This document shows positions 25,846 through 33,822 of a stretch of 38,453 bases of DNA, piece after piece. Under the pieces are notes generated by a model that worked only from the letters and a program-made list of their open reading frames with translations, was not told the origin of the DNA and made no database searches. A program made the position numbers and the translations under genes. The DNA is from Paenibacillus bovis (GTDB lineage: Bacteria; Bacillota; Bacilli; Bacillales; Bacillaceae_C). Where the stretch lies: contig VEFU01000044.1 of the NCBI GenBank assembly GCA_007679095.1, positions 1-38,453 of the forward strand, written 5' to 3'. Position 1 is the first letter of the stretch. The number at the start of each line of letters is the position of its first letter.

Positions 25846-27147
25846 ATGTCCAAAATTACTTTTCTAGGAGCGGGGAGTACAGTATTTGCCAAAAATGTAC
25901 TAGGTGACTGTATGCTTGTTCCGAGTCTTCAAGATTTTGAGTTTGCACTGTATGATATTGACCTTGAAAGATTAAAAGATTCCGAGAATATGTTAAACAA
26001 CTTAAAAAACACCACAAAATCCACTGTAAAGATTAAAGCCTATACAGATAGAAAAGAAGCGCTTCGTGGTGCAAAATATGTTATTAATGCCATTCAAGTT
26101 GGTGGTTATGATCCATGTACAATTACTGACTTTGAGGTTCCAAAGAAATATGGATTAAGACAAACAATTGCCGACACAGTTGGTATCGGTGGTATCTTCC
26201 GTAATCTACGTACCATCCCAGTTATGTTAGATTTTGCAGAAGATATGCAAGAGGTTTGTCCAGACGCTTGGTTTTTAAACTACACCAATCCAATGGCAGT
26301 GTTAACTGGAACAATGATTCGTTATGGTGGTATTAAAACTGTGGGTCTATGTCACAGTGTCCAAGTTTGTGCCGACCACCTTTTACGCCATTTAGATATG
26401 CCAACAGATAATGTACAATCAAAAATTGCTGGAATAAATCATATGGCTTGGCTATTGGAAATTACTCGCCATGGGGAAGATCTATATCCTGAAATCAAAA
26501 GACGTGCTGCAGAAAAACAAAAAACGAAGCATCACGATATGGTGCGCTTTGAGCTAATGAAGCGTTTTGGTTATTACGTAACAGAGTCTTCTGAGCATAA
26601 TGCAGAATATCATCCATATTTTATTAAGAGTAATTATCCAGAGCTTATTGATCAATTGAACATACCGTTAGATGAGTATCCACGCCGTTGTGTAAATCAA
26701 ATTGAAGGCTGGAAAAAGATGCGTGATGACCTAGTGAATAACAAAAATTTAGAGCATCAGCGCTCACATGAGTATGGATCTTATATAATTGAAGCAATGG
26801 AAACAAATATTCCGTTTAAAATTGGAGGAAATGTTCTAAATAAAGGTAGATTGATTAGTAACCTACCAGAAAATGCTGTAGTAGAAGTACCTTGTCTTGT
26901 GGATAGCAGTGGTGTGACTCCTACTTATGTTGGTGATTTACCTGAACAGCTTGCCGCACTAAATCGGACTAATATTAACACGCAATTATTAACAATAGAA
27001 GCTGCGATCACAAGAAAGAAAGAGCATATTTATCAAGCTGCAATGTTAGATCCTCATACAGCAGCAGAACTTTCCATGGATGATATTGTAGCGCTTTGTG
27101 ATGATTTAATAGAAGCACATGGTGATTGGTTACCATCCTATAAATAA
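25846..27147 (+). CDS. Glycoside hydrolase family 4 enzyme, alpha-galactosidase/alpha-glucosidase (CHS) type
   Basis: This 433-residue NAD+ and metal-dependent glycosidase has a Rossmann start TFLGAGSTVFAKNVLGD. It also has NYTNPMAVLTG, the metal Cys in GLCHSVQ and the His in AGINHMAWLLEI. The CHS motif is that of MelA alpha-galactosidase and AglA alpha-glucosidase relatives, which act on non-phosphorylated alpha-glycosides. No transporter gene is adjacent. A GGGGAGG site precedes the ATG and a cre-like site lies upstream, so glucose repression is likely. Confidence 0.9.
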   Translation: MSKITFLGAGSTVFAKNVLGDCMLVPSLQDFEFALYDIDLERLKDSENMLNNLKNTTKSTVKIKAYTDRKEALRGAKYVINAIQVGGYDPCTITDFEVPKKYGLRQTIADTVGIGGIFRNLRTIPVMLDFAEDMQEVCPDAWFLNYTNPMAVLTGTMIRYGGIKTVGLCHSVQVCADHLLRHLDMPTDNVQSKIAGINHMAWLLEITRHGEDLYPEIKRRAAEKQKTKHHDMVRFELMKRFGYYVTESSEHNAEYHPYFIKSNYPELIDQLNIPLDEYPRRCVNQIEGWKKMRDDLVNNKNLEHQRSHEYGSYIIEAMETNIPFKIGGNVLNKGRLISNLPENAVVEVPCLVDSSGVTPTYVGDLPEQLAALNRTNINTQLLTIEAAITRKKEHIYQAAMLDPHTAAELSMDDIVALCDDLIEAHGDWLPSYK

Positions 27148-27215
27148 GCACAATTATAAAGTGTGTGACAAAACTATTTTAACTAGGAGTAAGTGAGAAC
27201 AATGTTAGTTCAATA

Positions 27216-27270
27216 ATACCGCTACGGAAATACACTTCGCTTTCCGTGGGCTTAGATAAGTGAAAGGCGC
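27216..27270 (-). repeat. Partial copy of the 18785-19030 repeat
   Basis: These 55 bases match the reverse complement of 18976-19030 with three substitutions. The matching part stops at GGCGC, so only one arm is present. It lies in the 486-base gap between two convergent genes. Confidence 0.8.
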
Positions 27271-27341
27271 TCTTTGCCTTTCGTACAGCACTTTCAGTTA
27301 CAATAGGAAGTGCTTCATGCAAATTAATGTGTCTAAAGAAA

Positions 27342-27386
27342 AAAGCCAAATTATCTTGAAAAAGTTCAAGGGATAGTTTGGCTTTA
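27342..27386 (+). terminator. Terminator after the GH4 gene
   Basis: AAAGCCAAA (27342-27350) pairs with TTTGGCTTT (27377-27385). The inner bases TTGAA and TTCAA extend the stem. It is about 200 bases after the stop, with the partial repeat in between. Confidence 0.7.
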
Positions 27387-27440
27387 ATTCATTTTCAATT
27401 CTTTTGTAGCAGCCCCCCTTTTTCAATATTAAATTTTTAG

Positions 27441-27626
27441 GCTCTGTTAAAGTTCATTGTTGTTAACAACTTAGTTGATTGTAGAGGATGTACACGATAC
27501 TCCTGCGGGAACAGCACGAGCCTCAGCTAACTTGGCAAAGCGGTTTTCTTTGCCAAGTTAGCTGAGGCCGTGCCCGCGGAAAGTGAGTGTACGGGAGCGA
27601 AAATCAACAACAGAGTTTAACAGAGC
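27441..27626. repeat. 186-bp inverted-repeat element (MITE-like) downstream of the purine permease
   Basis: GCTCTGTTAAA (27441-27451) and TTTAACAGAGC (27616-27626) are perfect 11-bp inverted ends. In the centre, a 20-bp arm starting CCTCAGCTAACTTGG (27521-27540) pairs exactly with 27548-27567 around a 7-base loop. Intermediate segments (ACTCCTGCGGGA and CCCGCGGAAAGTG) resemble the 18785-19030 repeat. No transposase is present. The end nearest the permease is followed by a T run and lies 7 bases past its stop, so it probably acts as its terminator. Confidence 0.75.
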
Positions 27627-27633
27627 TTTTTTA

Positions 27634-28929
27634 TTAAGCAACAAATGCAAAATATAATATAAATAATACCCCTAAAACATACATAATTGGATGTATTTCC
27701 TTAAAGCGTTTTTGAGCAATAAGAGTTAATGGATAAAGGATAAAACCTAAGCCGATCCCTGTAGCAACACTCGACGTTAATGGCATCATAATAATAATGA
27801 TGAATGCAGGAATAACAATCTCTAACTTACTCCAGTTAATTTTACTAATCTCCATTGCCATTAATGAGCCAACAATAATTAAAACTGGCGCAGTTACTTC
27901 TTCCGTTATGACGGAAAGTAAAGGGGAGAAAAATAGTGTAATAAAGAAACAAATGGAAATAATAATAGAAGTAAATCCAGTACGTCCACCGACCGCAATT
28001 CCTGCAGTTGATTCAACAAATGAAGCAGTAGTAGATGTCCCAAAGATTGCCCCAAGTACACCTGATGTAGAATCAGCAACAAGGGCTTTCCCAGCATTAG
28101 GTATTTTATTATCTTTCATTAAGCCGGTCTTACTAGCTACTGCAATTAATGCACCCGCCGTATCAAAAAAGGCTACGATTAGAAATGTGAAAATTACAGC
28201 TATGATTTCGGGTGAGAAAATATCATCTAGATGAATGAAAACAACACCAAAAGTTGGTTTTAAACTAGGAATATCACCGACAATCGAAGTAGGAATGTCG
28301 ATTAATTTAAAGAACATCCCAATAATGGTTGTGATGACCATACCGTAAAAAATCCCACCATTAATTCCTCTTACTAACATAATGATTGTAATCATGAAAC
28401 CAAAGCAGGCTAAAGCTGTTGCAGGAGAGGTCAAGTCTCCGATCGCAACAAATGTATCATTGTTTGAAACAACAATACCAGCATTCTTACAACCGATAAA
28501 AGCAATAAAAAAACCAATTCCTGTTGCAATCGCATGTTTCAGATCTTTTGGAATTACATTAATTATTTTTTCTCGAATTTTCATAAAGCTTAAAATCATG
28601 AAGATAATACCAGCAACAAATACACCTGTTAATGCTATTTGCCATTCAATCCCCATTCCAATACAGACAGAAAACGTAAAGAATGAGTTTAGGCCCATAC
28701 TAGGAGCAATACCTATCGGGTAGTTCGCTAGTATACCAATTAATAATGAACCAACGATAGCAGATAATGCAGTCGCTGTAAAAACAGCTCCTTTATCCAT
28801 TCCTGATTGACTTAAAATAATTGGATTTACGATTAGGATATAGGCCATGGAAAGAAACGTGGTGATTCCAGCAAGTGTCTCTTTCTTATAAGTTGTATTA
28901 CGTTCATGAAATTGAAAAAAATTGCGCAT
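27634..28929 (-). CDS. pbuG: NCS2-family purine permease (hypoxanthine/guanine type)
   Basis: This 431-residue protein has about 12-14 membrane segments and belongs to the AzgA-like branch of the NCS2 family. The motifs TFLSMAYILIVNP, GLNSFFTFSVC and FDTAGALIAVASKTG are characteristic. In Bacillus the members PbuG and PbuO import hypoxanthine and guanine. The guanine riboswitch and terminator directly upstream support guanine/hypoxanthine as substrates. The symbol is given for best fit; PbuO is the alternative. It is a single gene, with its stop next to the inverted-repeat element. Confidence 0.88.
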   Translation of the reverse strand: MRNFFQFHERNTTYKKETLAGITTFLSMAYILIVNPIILSQSGMDKGAVFTATALSAIVGSLLIGILANYPIGIAPSMGLNSFFTFSVCIGMGIEWQIALTGVFVAGIIFMILSFMKIREKIINVIPKDLKHAIATGIGFFIAFIGCKNAGIVVSNNDTFVAIGDLTSPATALACFGFMITIIMLVRGINGGIFYGMVITTIIGMFFKLIDIPTSIVGDIPSLKPTFGVVFIHLDDIFSPEIIAVIFTFLIVAFFDTAGALIAVASKTGLMKDNKIPNAGKALVADSTSGVLGAIFGTSTTASFVESTAGIAVGGRTGFTSIIISICFFITLFFSPLLSVITEEVTAPVLIIVGSLMAMEISKINWSKLEIVIPAFIIIIMMPLTSSVATGIGLGFILYPLTLIAQKRFKEIHPIMYVLGVLFILYFAFVA

Positions 28930-28959
28930 TAAGATTAACTCCTATTCTATAAAGGAAAT

Positions 28960-28993
28960 ACATTAAAAACGTTGACCAATTTGTGACAACGTT
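28960..28993 (-). terminator. Riboswitch-controlled terminator
   Basis: On the minus strand AACGTTG pairs with CAACGTT around a loop of 12 bases and is followed by TTTTT. It sits between the guanine aptamer and the permease start. It is the expected off-switch when guanine is bound. Confidence 0.75.
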
Positions 28994-29035
28994 CTTCGTC
29001 AGCAAGAATAGGAAAAAATACTATTTTCTCATATT

Positions 29036-29101
29036 CCTGTAGACAAGCTATTTATGGTAGCTGGTAGACACGTCCAATCCATATTATTGGACTTATACAG
29101 G
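29036..29101 (-). promoter_or_regulatory. Guanine riboswitch aptamer
   Basis: Read on the minus strand, CCTGTA and TACAGG form P1. GTCCAAT/ATTGGAC closes the P2 loop AATATGG. AGCTA/TAGCT closes the P3 loop CCATAAA. The junction has GTGTCTACC and the CTAC of J3/1. These match the purine riboswitch, and the loop sequences can form the known kissing contact. The pyrimidine that pairs with the ligand is C, so guanine or hypoxanthine rather than adenine is bound. Ligand binding should favour the downstream terminator. Confidence 0.9.
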
Positions 29102-29281
29102 TTTGCTATCACAACAACAAAGGAAATTTTATCAATTGTAGACGAAGTTCGTCAATGAAAAACAAAATAGATTCATTTTTCTTAGAATTAAACTTCAAAA
29201 TGCTTCTTATTTAACAAACTGCGATGAAAACCATATAATTGAGAAATAATAAATATAAGTAACTAAAAAGGAGATAACACT

Positions 29282-30037
29282 TTGGTACAATCAAAACTAA
29301 ATTCAAAAGTTCTATCCATTTTGGAAGATAAAATACAATTGATAAAAACAAATGAAGGTGCAATTTATTTAGTTGGTCCAATTAAATTACCCGTAAATCT
29401 ATATGGCGAAACCGTTGTTTTTCAATGGTATTGCTGGTTAAATCAATGTGAAGTTACAGAGGATTTCCAACTGATTATTGATCGGTTATCTTCGGCAAAC
29501 TTAGCGGAGTATCAGCAATCGAGCGTATTAGTATATGGTGATTTCGGTTTTGCAGACGATGCTATGATTAGAATGCATTCGATTTGTCATACTGGAGATA
29601 TTTTTGGTAGTAAACGTTGTGATTGTGGTTTTCAGCTAAAACAATCCATGAAAATGATAAAGGAACATGGAACAGGCGCATTATTCTATTTAGCAAATCA
29701 TGAAGGTCGTGGTATTGGTTTATTTAGTAAAGCAATGGCCTATCTACTACAAGAAAATGGCTATGATACTGTAGAGGCAAATAATGGATTAGGTTTTGTA
29801 GATGATGCAAGAAATTATAGTGATGCAATTCATGTACTTAAGGCATTAAGAACGAAGCCAGTTACTTTAATAACAAACAACCCGAAGAAACTTGCTGCAT
29901 TAAAAGAGTCCGGTATGCACGTATCTGGTAGAACACCATTATGGGGAGACATTTCTGAGTACAATGAAAACTATTTACAAACGAAGATCGATAAATCAGG
30001 TCATTTAAAAGAAGAAGGAACATGTTCCAATGACTAA
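29282..30037 (+). CDS. ribA: Stand-alone GTP cyclohydrolase II (RibA-like)
   Basis: This 251-residue enzyme would open GTP to a diaminopyrimidine, the first riboflavin step. The zinc site is MHSICHTGDIFGSKRCDCG (three Cys). EGRGIGL, VEANNGLGF and TNNPKK are all present. In most members the first motif reads HSEC; here the Glu is Ile, so activity or product may differ. Unlike the Bacillus subtilis RibA fusion it lacks a DHBP-synthase domain and instead has about 90 extra N-terminal residues. The start is TTG after AAAGGAG. It overlaps ribD by 8 bases. No FMN riboswitch is seen upstream. Confidence 0.85.
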   Translation: MVQSKLNSKVLSILEDKIQLIKTNEGAIYLVGPIKLPVNLYGETVVFQWYCWLNQCEVTEDFQLIIDRLSSANLAEYQQSSVLVYGDFGFADDAMIRMHSICHTGDIFGSKRCDCGFQLKQSMKMIKEHGTGALFYLANHEGRGIGLFSKAMAYLLQENGYDTVEANNGLGFVDDARNYSDAIHVLKALRTKPVTLITNNPKKLAALKESGMHVSGRTPLWGDISEYNENYLQTKIDKSGHLKEEGTCSND

Positions 30038-31142
30038 TCATGAATTTTATATGGATTTAGCGATAAAAAATGCGAGAGCAATGAAAGGTCAAACAGATCC
30101 GAACCCTTTAGTAGGTGCTGTAATTGTAAACAATAATCGTATAGTTGGTATTGGTACTCATTTAAAAGCTGGTGAACCGCATGCAGAGATACATGCACTA
30201 CGTATGGCTGGTAATGAAGCGAAAGGGAGCACAATATATGTCACATTAGAACCCTGTTCTCATCATGGACGGACTGGACCATGTGCAGAAGCTCTTGTTG
30301 AAGCTGGCGTACAAAGAGTCGTTATTGCAACATTAGATCCAAATCCAATTGTTGCCGGAAATGGTGTGAAAATATTAGAATCTGCAGGTATTGAAGTTAT
30401 TGTAGGGATTTGTGAACAGGAATCAAAGAAGATGAATGAAGTTTTTAACAAGTTTATTGTTCAGAAAAAACCATTTATAACTTTAAAGGCTGCATCTACT
30501 TTAGATGGAAAGATTGCAACACATACGATGGATAGTAAATGGATAACATCTGAAGAAGCTAGATATGATGTTCACAAGCTCCGTAATGAAAACATGGCGA
30601 TTTTAGTAGGGGTCAACACAGTGTTGGAGGACAATCCTGAATTAACAACTAGAATTCCAAATGGTAGGAGCCCGATACGTATTGTAATGGATTCTACACT
30701 AAGGATTGCATTAGAAAGTAAATTAGTAACGGATAAGCAAGCACCTACGTGGATATTTACAAGCCAGGCTTATAATAAGGATAAGAAGAAGAAATTAGAA
30801 GATCAAGGAATTTTAGTTTTTGTAACAAAAGGAACGGAGTCTGTTGATACAAGCGAAGTAGTTGAAATTTTAGGAGAGAATTTAGTCTCTTCCTTAATTA
30901 TTGAAGGGGGAGGCAATATCCATGCCTCTTTTTTAGAAGCCAGGTTAATTGATAAGATAATCTTATATATGGCACCAAAACTTGTAGGAGGTCAAAACGC
31001 ACCTTCTTTCTTAAGTGGAAATGGTGTAATGAAAATGGCTGATGCCATAAATATTAGTAATATGACTATTGAGATGATTGGCCCGGATATTAAGTTTACT
31101 GGGTATCCGGATTATGTTAATGAAGAGAAAATTAACCAATAG
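30030..31142 (+). CDS. ribD: Bifunctional diaminohydroxyphosphoribosylaminopyrimidine deaminase / reductase
   Basis: This 370-residue protein has an N-terminal cytidine-deaminase-like domain with the zinc ligands in HAEIHAL and PCSHHGRTGPC. The C-terminal reductase domain (about residues 145-365) has TLDGKIATHTMDSKWITS and LVGVNTVLEDNP. It carries out the second and third steps of riboflavin synthesis on the RibA product. The overlap with ribA means the pair is co-translated. The lumazine and riboflavin synthase genes normally next to it are absent here. Confidence 0.93.
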   Translation: MTNHEFYMDLAIKNARAMKGQTDPNPLVGAVIVNNNRIVGIGTHLKAGEPHAEIHALRMAGNEAKGSTIYVTLEPCSHHGRTGPCAEALVEAGVQRVVIATLDPNPIVAGNGVKILESAGIEVIVGICEQESKKMNEVFNKFIVQKKPFITLKAASTLDGKIATHTMDSKWITSEEARYDVHKLRNENMAILVGVNTVLEDNPELTTRIPNGRSPIRIVMDSTLRIALESKLVTDKQAPTWIFTSQAYNKDKKKKLEDQGILVFVTKGTESVDTSEVVEILGENLVSSLIIEGGGNIHASFLEARLIDKIILYMAPKLVGGQNAPSFLSGNGVMKMADAINISNMTIEMIGPDIKFTGYPDYVNEEKINQ

Positions 31143-31200
31143 TTTAGAAATTAAATATTTCCTCAGCTGATAACTTTATATTATCGTAACAACATTTTGA

Positions 31201-31248
31201 AACGAACTATCTAGATTTTTCTATTATAGATGATAGTTCGTTTTTTAT
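31201..31248 (+). terminator. Terminator after ribD
   Basis: AACGAACTATC (31201-31211) pairs perfectly with GATAGTTCGTT (31232-31242), followed by TTTTT. The remaining bases up to 31434 show no recognised feature. Confidence 0.85.
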
Positions 31249-31434
31249 TTACATCAAACTTCCTTTTTCTCATCCTCTCTAATTTATATGGAATAATACT
31301 AGTAAAACTCAAATATTTTGAATCGTAATGTAATCGCATATATATGTAGTAATAAATAGTTTCCTTACATACTTTTGGAAATGAAATATCAAAGAAAAGC
31401 ATATATATGGATTATCTGTAGGAGGTGGGGAGAT

Positions 31435-31605
31435 ATGGAACATAATGTATTTGATAATGATTATCTGCAACAATTAACAAAAGATGAATTAATCGAGATT
31501 ATTATTGAAATGAGGGAAGAAATTAATAAAGAGAATATCTCAGGCAAAAAGAAAAAATTTGAAGAAGAAGTGTTCCCACTTTGGAGGCCGCCATGGGATA
31601 AATAA
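31435..31605 (+). CDS. Small acidic hypothetical protein
   Basis: A 56-residue frame starts at the ATG at 31435, 8 bases after a strong AGGAGGTGGGG site. The protein is helical and charged (LTKDELIEIIIEMREEINKE) and ends in a Trp-Pro motif, PLWRPPWDK. No family is recognised. An in-frame upstream ATG would lengthen it, but without a ribosome site. A terminator follows directly, so it is a single-gene unit. The strong ribosome site makes it likely to be real. Confidence 0.6.
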   Translation: MEHNVFDNDYLQQLTKDELIEIIIEMREEINKENISGKKKKFEEEVFPLWRPPWDK

Positions 31606-31639
31606 AAAAAAGCCGCATAGTAATATGCAGCTTTTTTTA
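31603..31639. terminator. Bidirectional terminator
   Basis: AGCCGCATA (31611-31619) pairs with TATGCAGCT (31624-31632) with one mismatch, between a run of A and a run of T. It serves both the small gene on the plus strand and the MFS gene on the minus strand, whose stop lies inside it. Confidence 0.85.
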
Positions 31640-32923
31640 TTCTATCTGTAGTTTAAGTTCTACCTTAGTTTTGTCATTCTCTTTTTTATCATTTGGTTTT
31701 ATTGCCTTAAGTGCCAGTAAGGCAGCGATAATACTAAGAACACCTAAAACTAATACCATGTCGATTATTTTATCTTGCATTAAAATAGCAACAATTGGTG
31801 GCCCAGCAGCAACACCGGCAAATCGCATCGCACTAAAAATAGAGGTTATTGTTCCTCGCATTTCCTTATCAATACTTTGAGTAATAATAGCATCTAAACA
31901 AGGAAGTGCAGCACCAATTCCTATTCCACTAATTAAAAAAATCACAATAAGAAATACAAACTTATCGGAAATTAATGTTAATCCAACCATTGCTCCTGTA
32001 AGGAGAATACTGAAAAAAGTAATCCACTTCATTCTCGATAAGTTGTCCTTAATCATCTTTCCAGTTGTAAAAGATGCAACACATAGTGCAGCCAGTGGAA
32101 TAGCTAAGAGAAATCCCTTTTTTAACCCGTCATAACCATATTTATCCTCTAGAATCGAAGATAAATAAAAGAGTAAACCAAATAAAATAAACATAGCGAT
32201 GGCTCCGATGATAAAAACAGCAAACAACCATTTTTTATGTTCCTTAAAAATTTCTTTTGTATTTTTAGTGAACTTACGGAATGAAAGTGGCTCTTCGTCA
32301 CCTTTTGGTTTTCTTACAAATATTATGATCAGGATTAGTGATATTAGGCAAAACATTGGAATTGACCAAAATGGGAAAAACCATATAATCCCAGCAAAAA
32401 AAGAACCAACTATTGGACTTAACACTTTACCAAATGTGTTAGATGTTTCAATAATTCCTAGTGAAGTACTAACTTCATGTTCATCTTTGTAAAGGTCGCC
32501 AACTAAAGGTATGACGATTGGAAAAGCTCCAGCCGCACCAACGCCTTGAAGAATGCGACCAATAATTATCCAGATAAAGGCAGGGCTGGGATCTAGCTTC
32601 CATGCCGCCCATGCACAAATTAATCCTCCTAGTCCAGCGAGGATTAGGGAAGGGACTATGACAACTTTTCTGCCATATTTATCTGAAAGGAATCCTGCGA
32701 CTGGTATTAGAAAGATCGCTACAATTGAATACACCATAATAATATAACTTGACTGAAGTTTTGTTATTTCTAACTGTATTTCCAGTAATGGAAGAATAGG
32801 TATTAACATGGAATTACCTAAAGTCATAATTAATGGAATTGTTGCAATTGAAACCAATGCCATTTTAGAAACTTTTGGTTTTTTATTTACGGTTTTCCCA
32901 ATACTATGTTCGAATAGGTCCAT
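31637..32923 (-). CDS. MFS transporter, probable drug exporter
   Basis: This 428-residue protein has twelve predicted membrane helices of the major facilitator superfamily. The loop motif GFLSDKYGRKVV follows helix 2, and helix 5 has GIIETSNTFGKVLSPIVG, the proton-antiporter motif C pattern of DHA1-type drug exporters. A long central loop (KPKGDEEPLSFRKFTKNTKE) separates the halves. The substrate is unknown. It is a single gene, and its upstream region shows no clear regulator or binding site. Confidence 0.85.
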   Translation of the reverse strand: MDLFEHSIGKTVNKKPKVSKMALVSIATIPLIMTLGNSMLIPILPLLEIQLEITKLQSSYIIMVYSIVAIFLIPVAGFLSDKYGRKVVIVPSLILAGLGGLICAWAAWKLDPSPAFIWIIIGRILQGVGAAGAFPIVIPLVGDLYKDEHEVSTSLGIIETSNTFGKVLSPIVGSFFAGIIWFFPFWSIPMFCLISLILIIIFVRKPKGDEEPLSFRKFTKNTKEIFKEHKKWLFAVFIIGAIAMFILFGLLFYLSSILEDKYGYDGLKKGFLLAIPLAALCVASFTTGKMIKDNLSRMKWITFFSILLTGAMVGLTLISDKFVFLIVIFLISGIGIGAALPCLDAIITQSIDKEMRGTITSIFSAMRFAGVAAGPPIVAILMQDKIIDMVLVLGVLSIIAALLALKAIKPNDKKENDKTKVELKLQIE

Positions 32924-33022
32924 AACAAATTCCTTTCAGACTTTATATGTTTAATATCCACCAATAAACTTTTTTTATCCGACTTCATGATAGGTGGTAA
33001 TTAAAAAGGAAAAATGGATTTA

Positions 33023-33451
33023 TCACTTTTCATCTGTTACAGCTATTTCAGTAAATTGGAAGTCGTTACTTTTAGGAATTTGTAATTGCAATATATTGTC
33101 CCTTATTTGTGCAACAGCTCCTTTTTTTTTGACGAGACAAGGTAATGTTATCTTTTTTTTGCCACTTTGATCTAAGTTTTCTATATATACAATATTCGAT
33201 GTGTGGTACACTTTTATTTCTTTATCAATCATCTGTGCAGGTAACTTTATTTGAATAAAAACATCATCAAAACTTTCGAAAATAGTGACATCACTATTAG
33301 CTGGAGGCTTCTCTGTTTCTTTAACTTGTTGTTGACCCTTCATCACATTTTTCATCGTTTCATTTACAAATGAATGAACGTCCTCAGGATTTAATTGTTG
33401 CATTAACTTTTGTATGTCATTATTAAAAGGATATTTTCCCCATGGAAACAT
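33023..33451 (-). CDS. Hsp20/alpha-crystallin-like protein
   Basis: This 142-residue protein has an N-terminal region, MFPWGKYPFNNDIQKLMQQL, and a C-terminal alpha-crystallin-like sheet domain (about 50-140) with DVFIQIKLP, IKVYHTSNIVYIENL and NILQLQIPK. Members in Bacillus act as small heat-shock proteins or spore-coat-associated proteins of the CotP/GerT type. The A-x-x-x-n-G-v-L signature is weak, so a diverged spore-type member is more likely than a classical chaperone. Single gene. Confidence 0.65.
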   Translation of the reverse strand: MFPWGKYPFNNDIQKLMQQLNPEDVHSFVNETMKNVMKGQQQVKETEKPPANSDVTIFESFDDVFIQIKLPAQMIDKEIKVYHTSNIVYIENLDQSGKKKITLPCLVKKKGAVAQIRDNILQLQIPKSNDFQFTEIAVTDEK

Positions 33452-33822
33452 GACTTCACCCCATCGATCAGGACTTTCTCCTATATACTATGTGAAACAA
33501 ATAAAGTGGGTATTTAATTTTGCTGAAAACCAATTTTATTTTAAAAGTGGACTATTTCTGCTAAGAATAAACGGAATAAGTAAAACAGTTTGATTTTTCC
33601 AGAAACCATAGTAAGATGAAGGTGATTATACTATTAATAAGCGTTATCCGACATTTTTTGCGAATAATTGCAAAGAAATTCTTTTAGGTCTTTATATTGC
33701 TTTGAAACAGTGATAGAATATGGCATGAGAGCGTTTTACAAAATTAGTTCTCATCGATAATTATTTGGTAAAATTCTTATAGATAAGAATAATATGGTTG
33801 AAATGGTGGAGGCGTATCGTAG
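33452..33822. other. Leader region of odhA
   Basis: The gap between the Hsp20-like and odhA genes holds no coding frame. TAGAAT near 33714-33719 could be a -10 box with a poor -35 upstream. TGAGAGCGTTTTACA (33726-33740) is a weak cre-like sequence. A strong ribosome site (GGTGGAGG) precedes the ATG. Confidence 0.4.

Noticed and set aside
27797-28234. 145-residue plus-strand frame inside the purine permease
   Set aside because: It is the antisense shadow of a membrane-protein gene with strong motifs on the other strand.
33726-33740. Cre site before odhA
   Set aside because: TGAGAGCGTTTTACA breaks the consensus at one core position and has the wrong spacing to the final CA; mentioned only in the leader entry.
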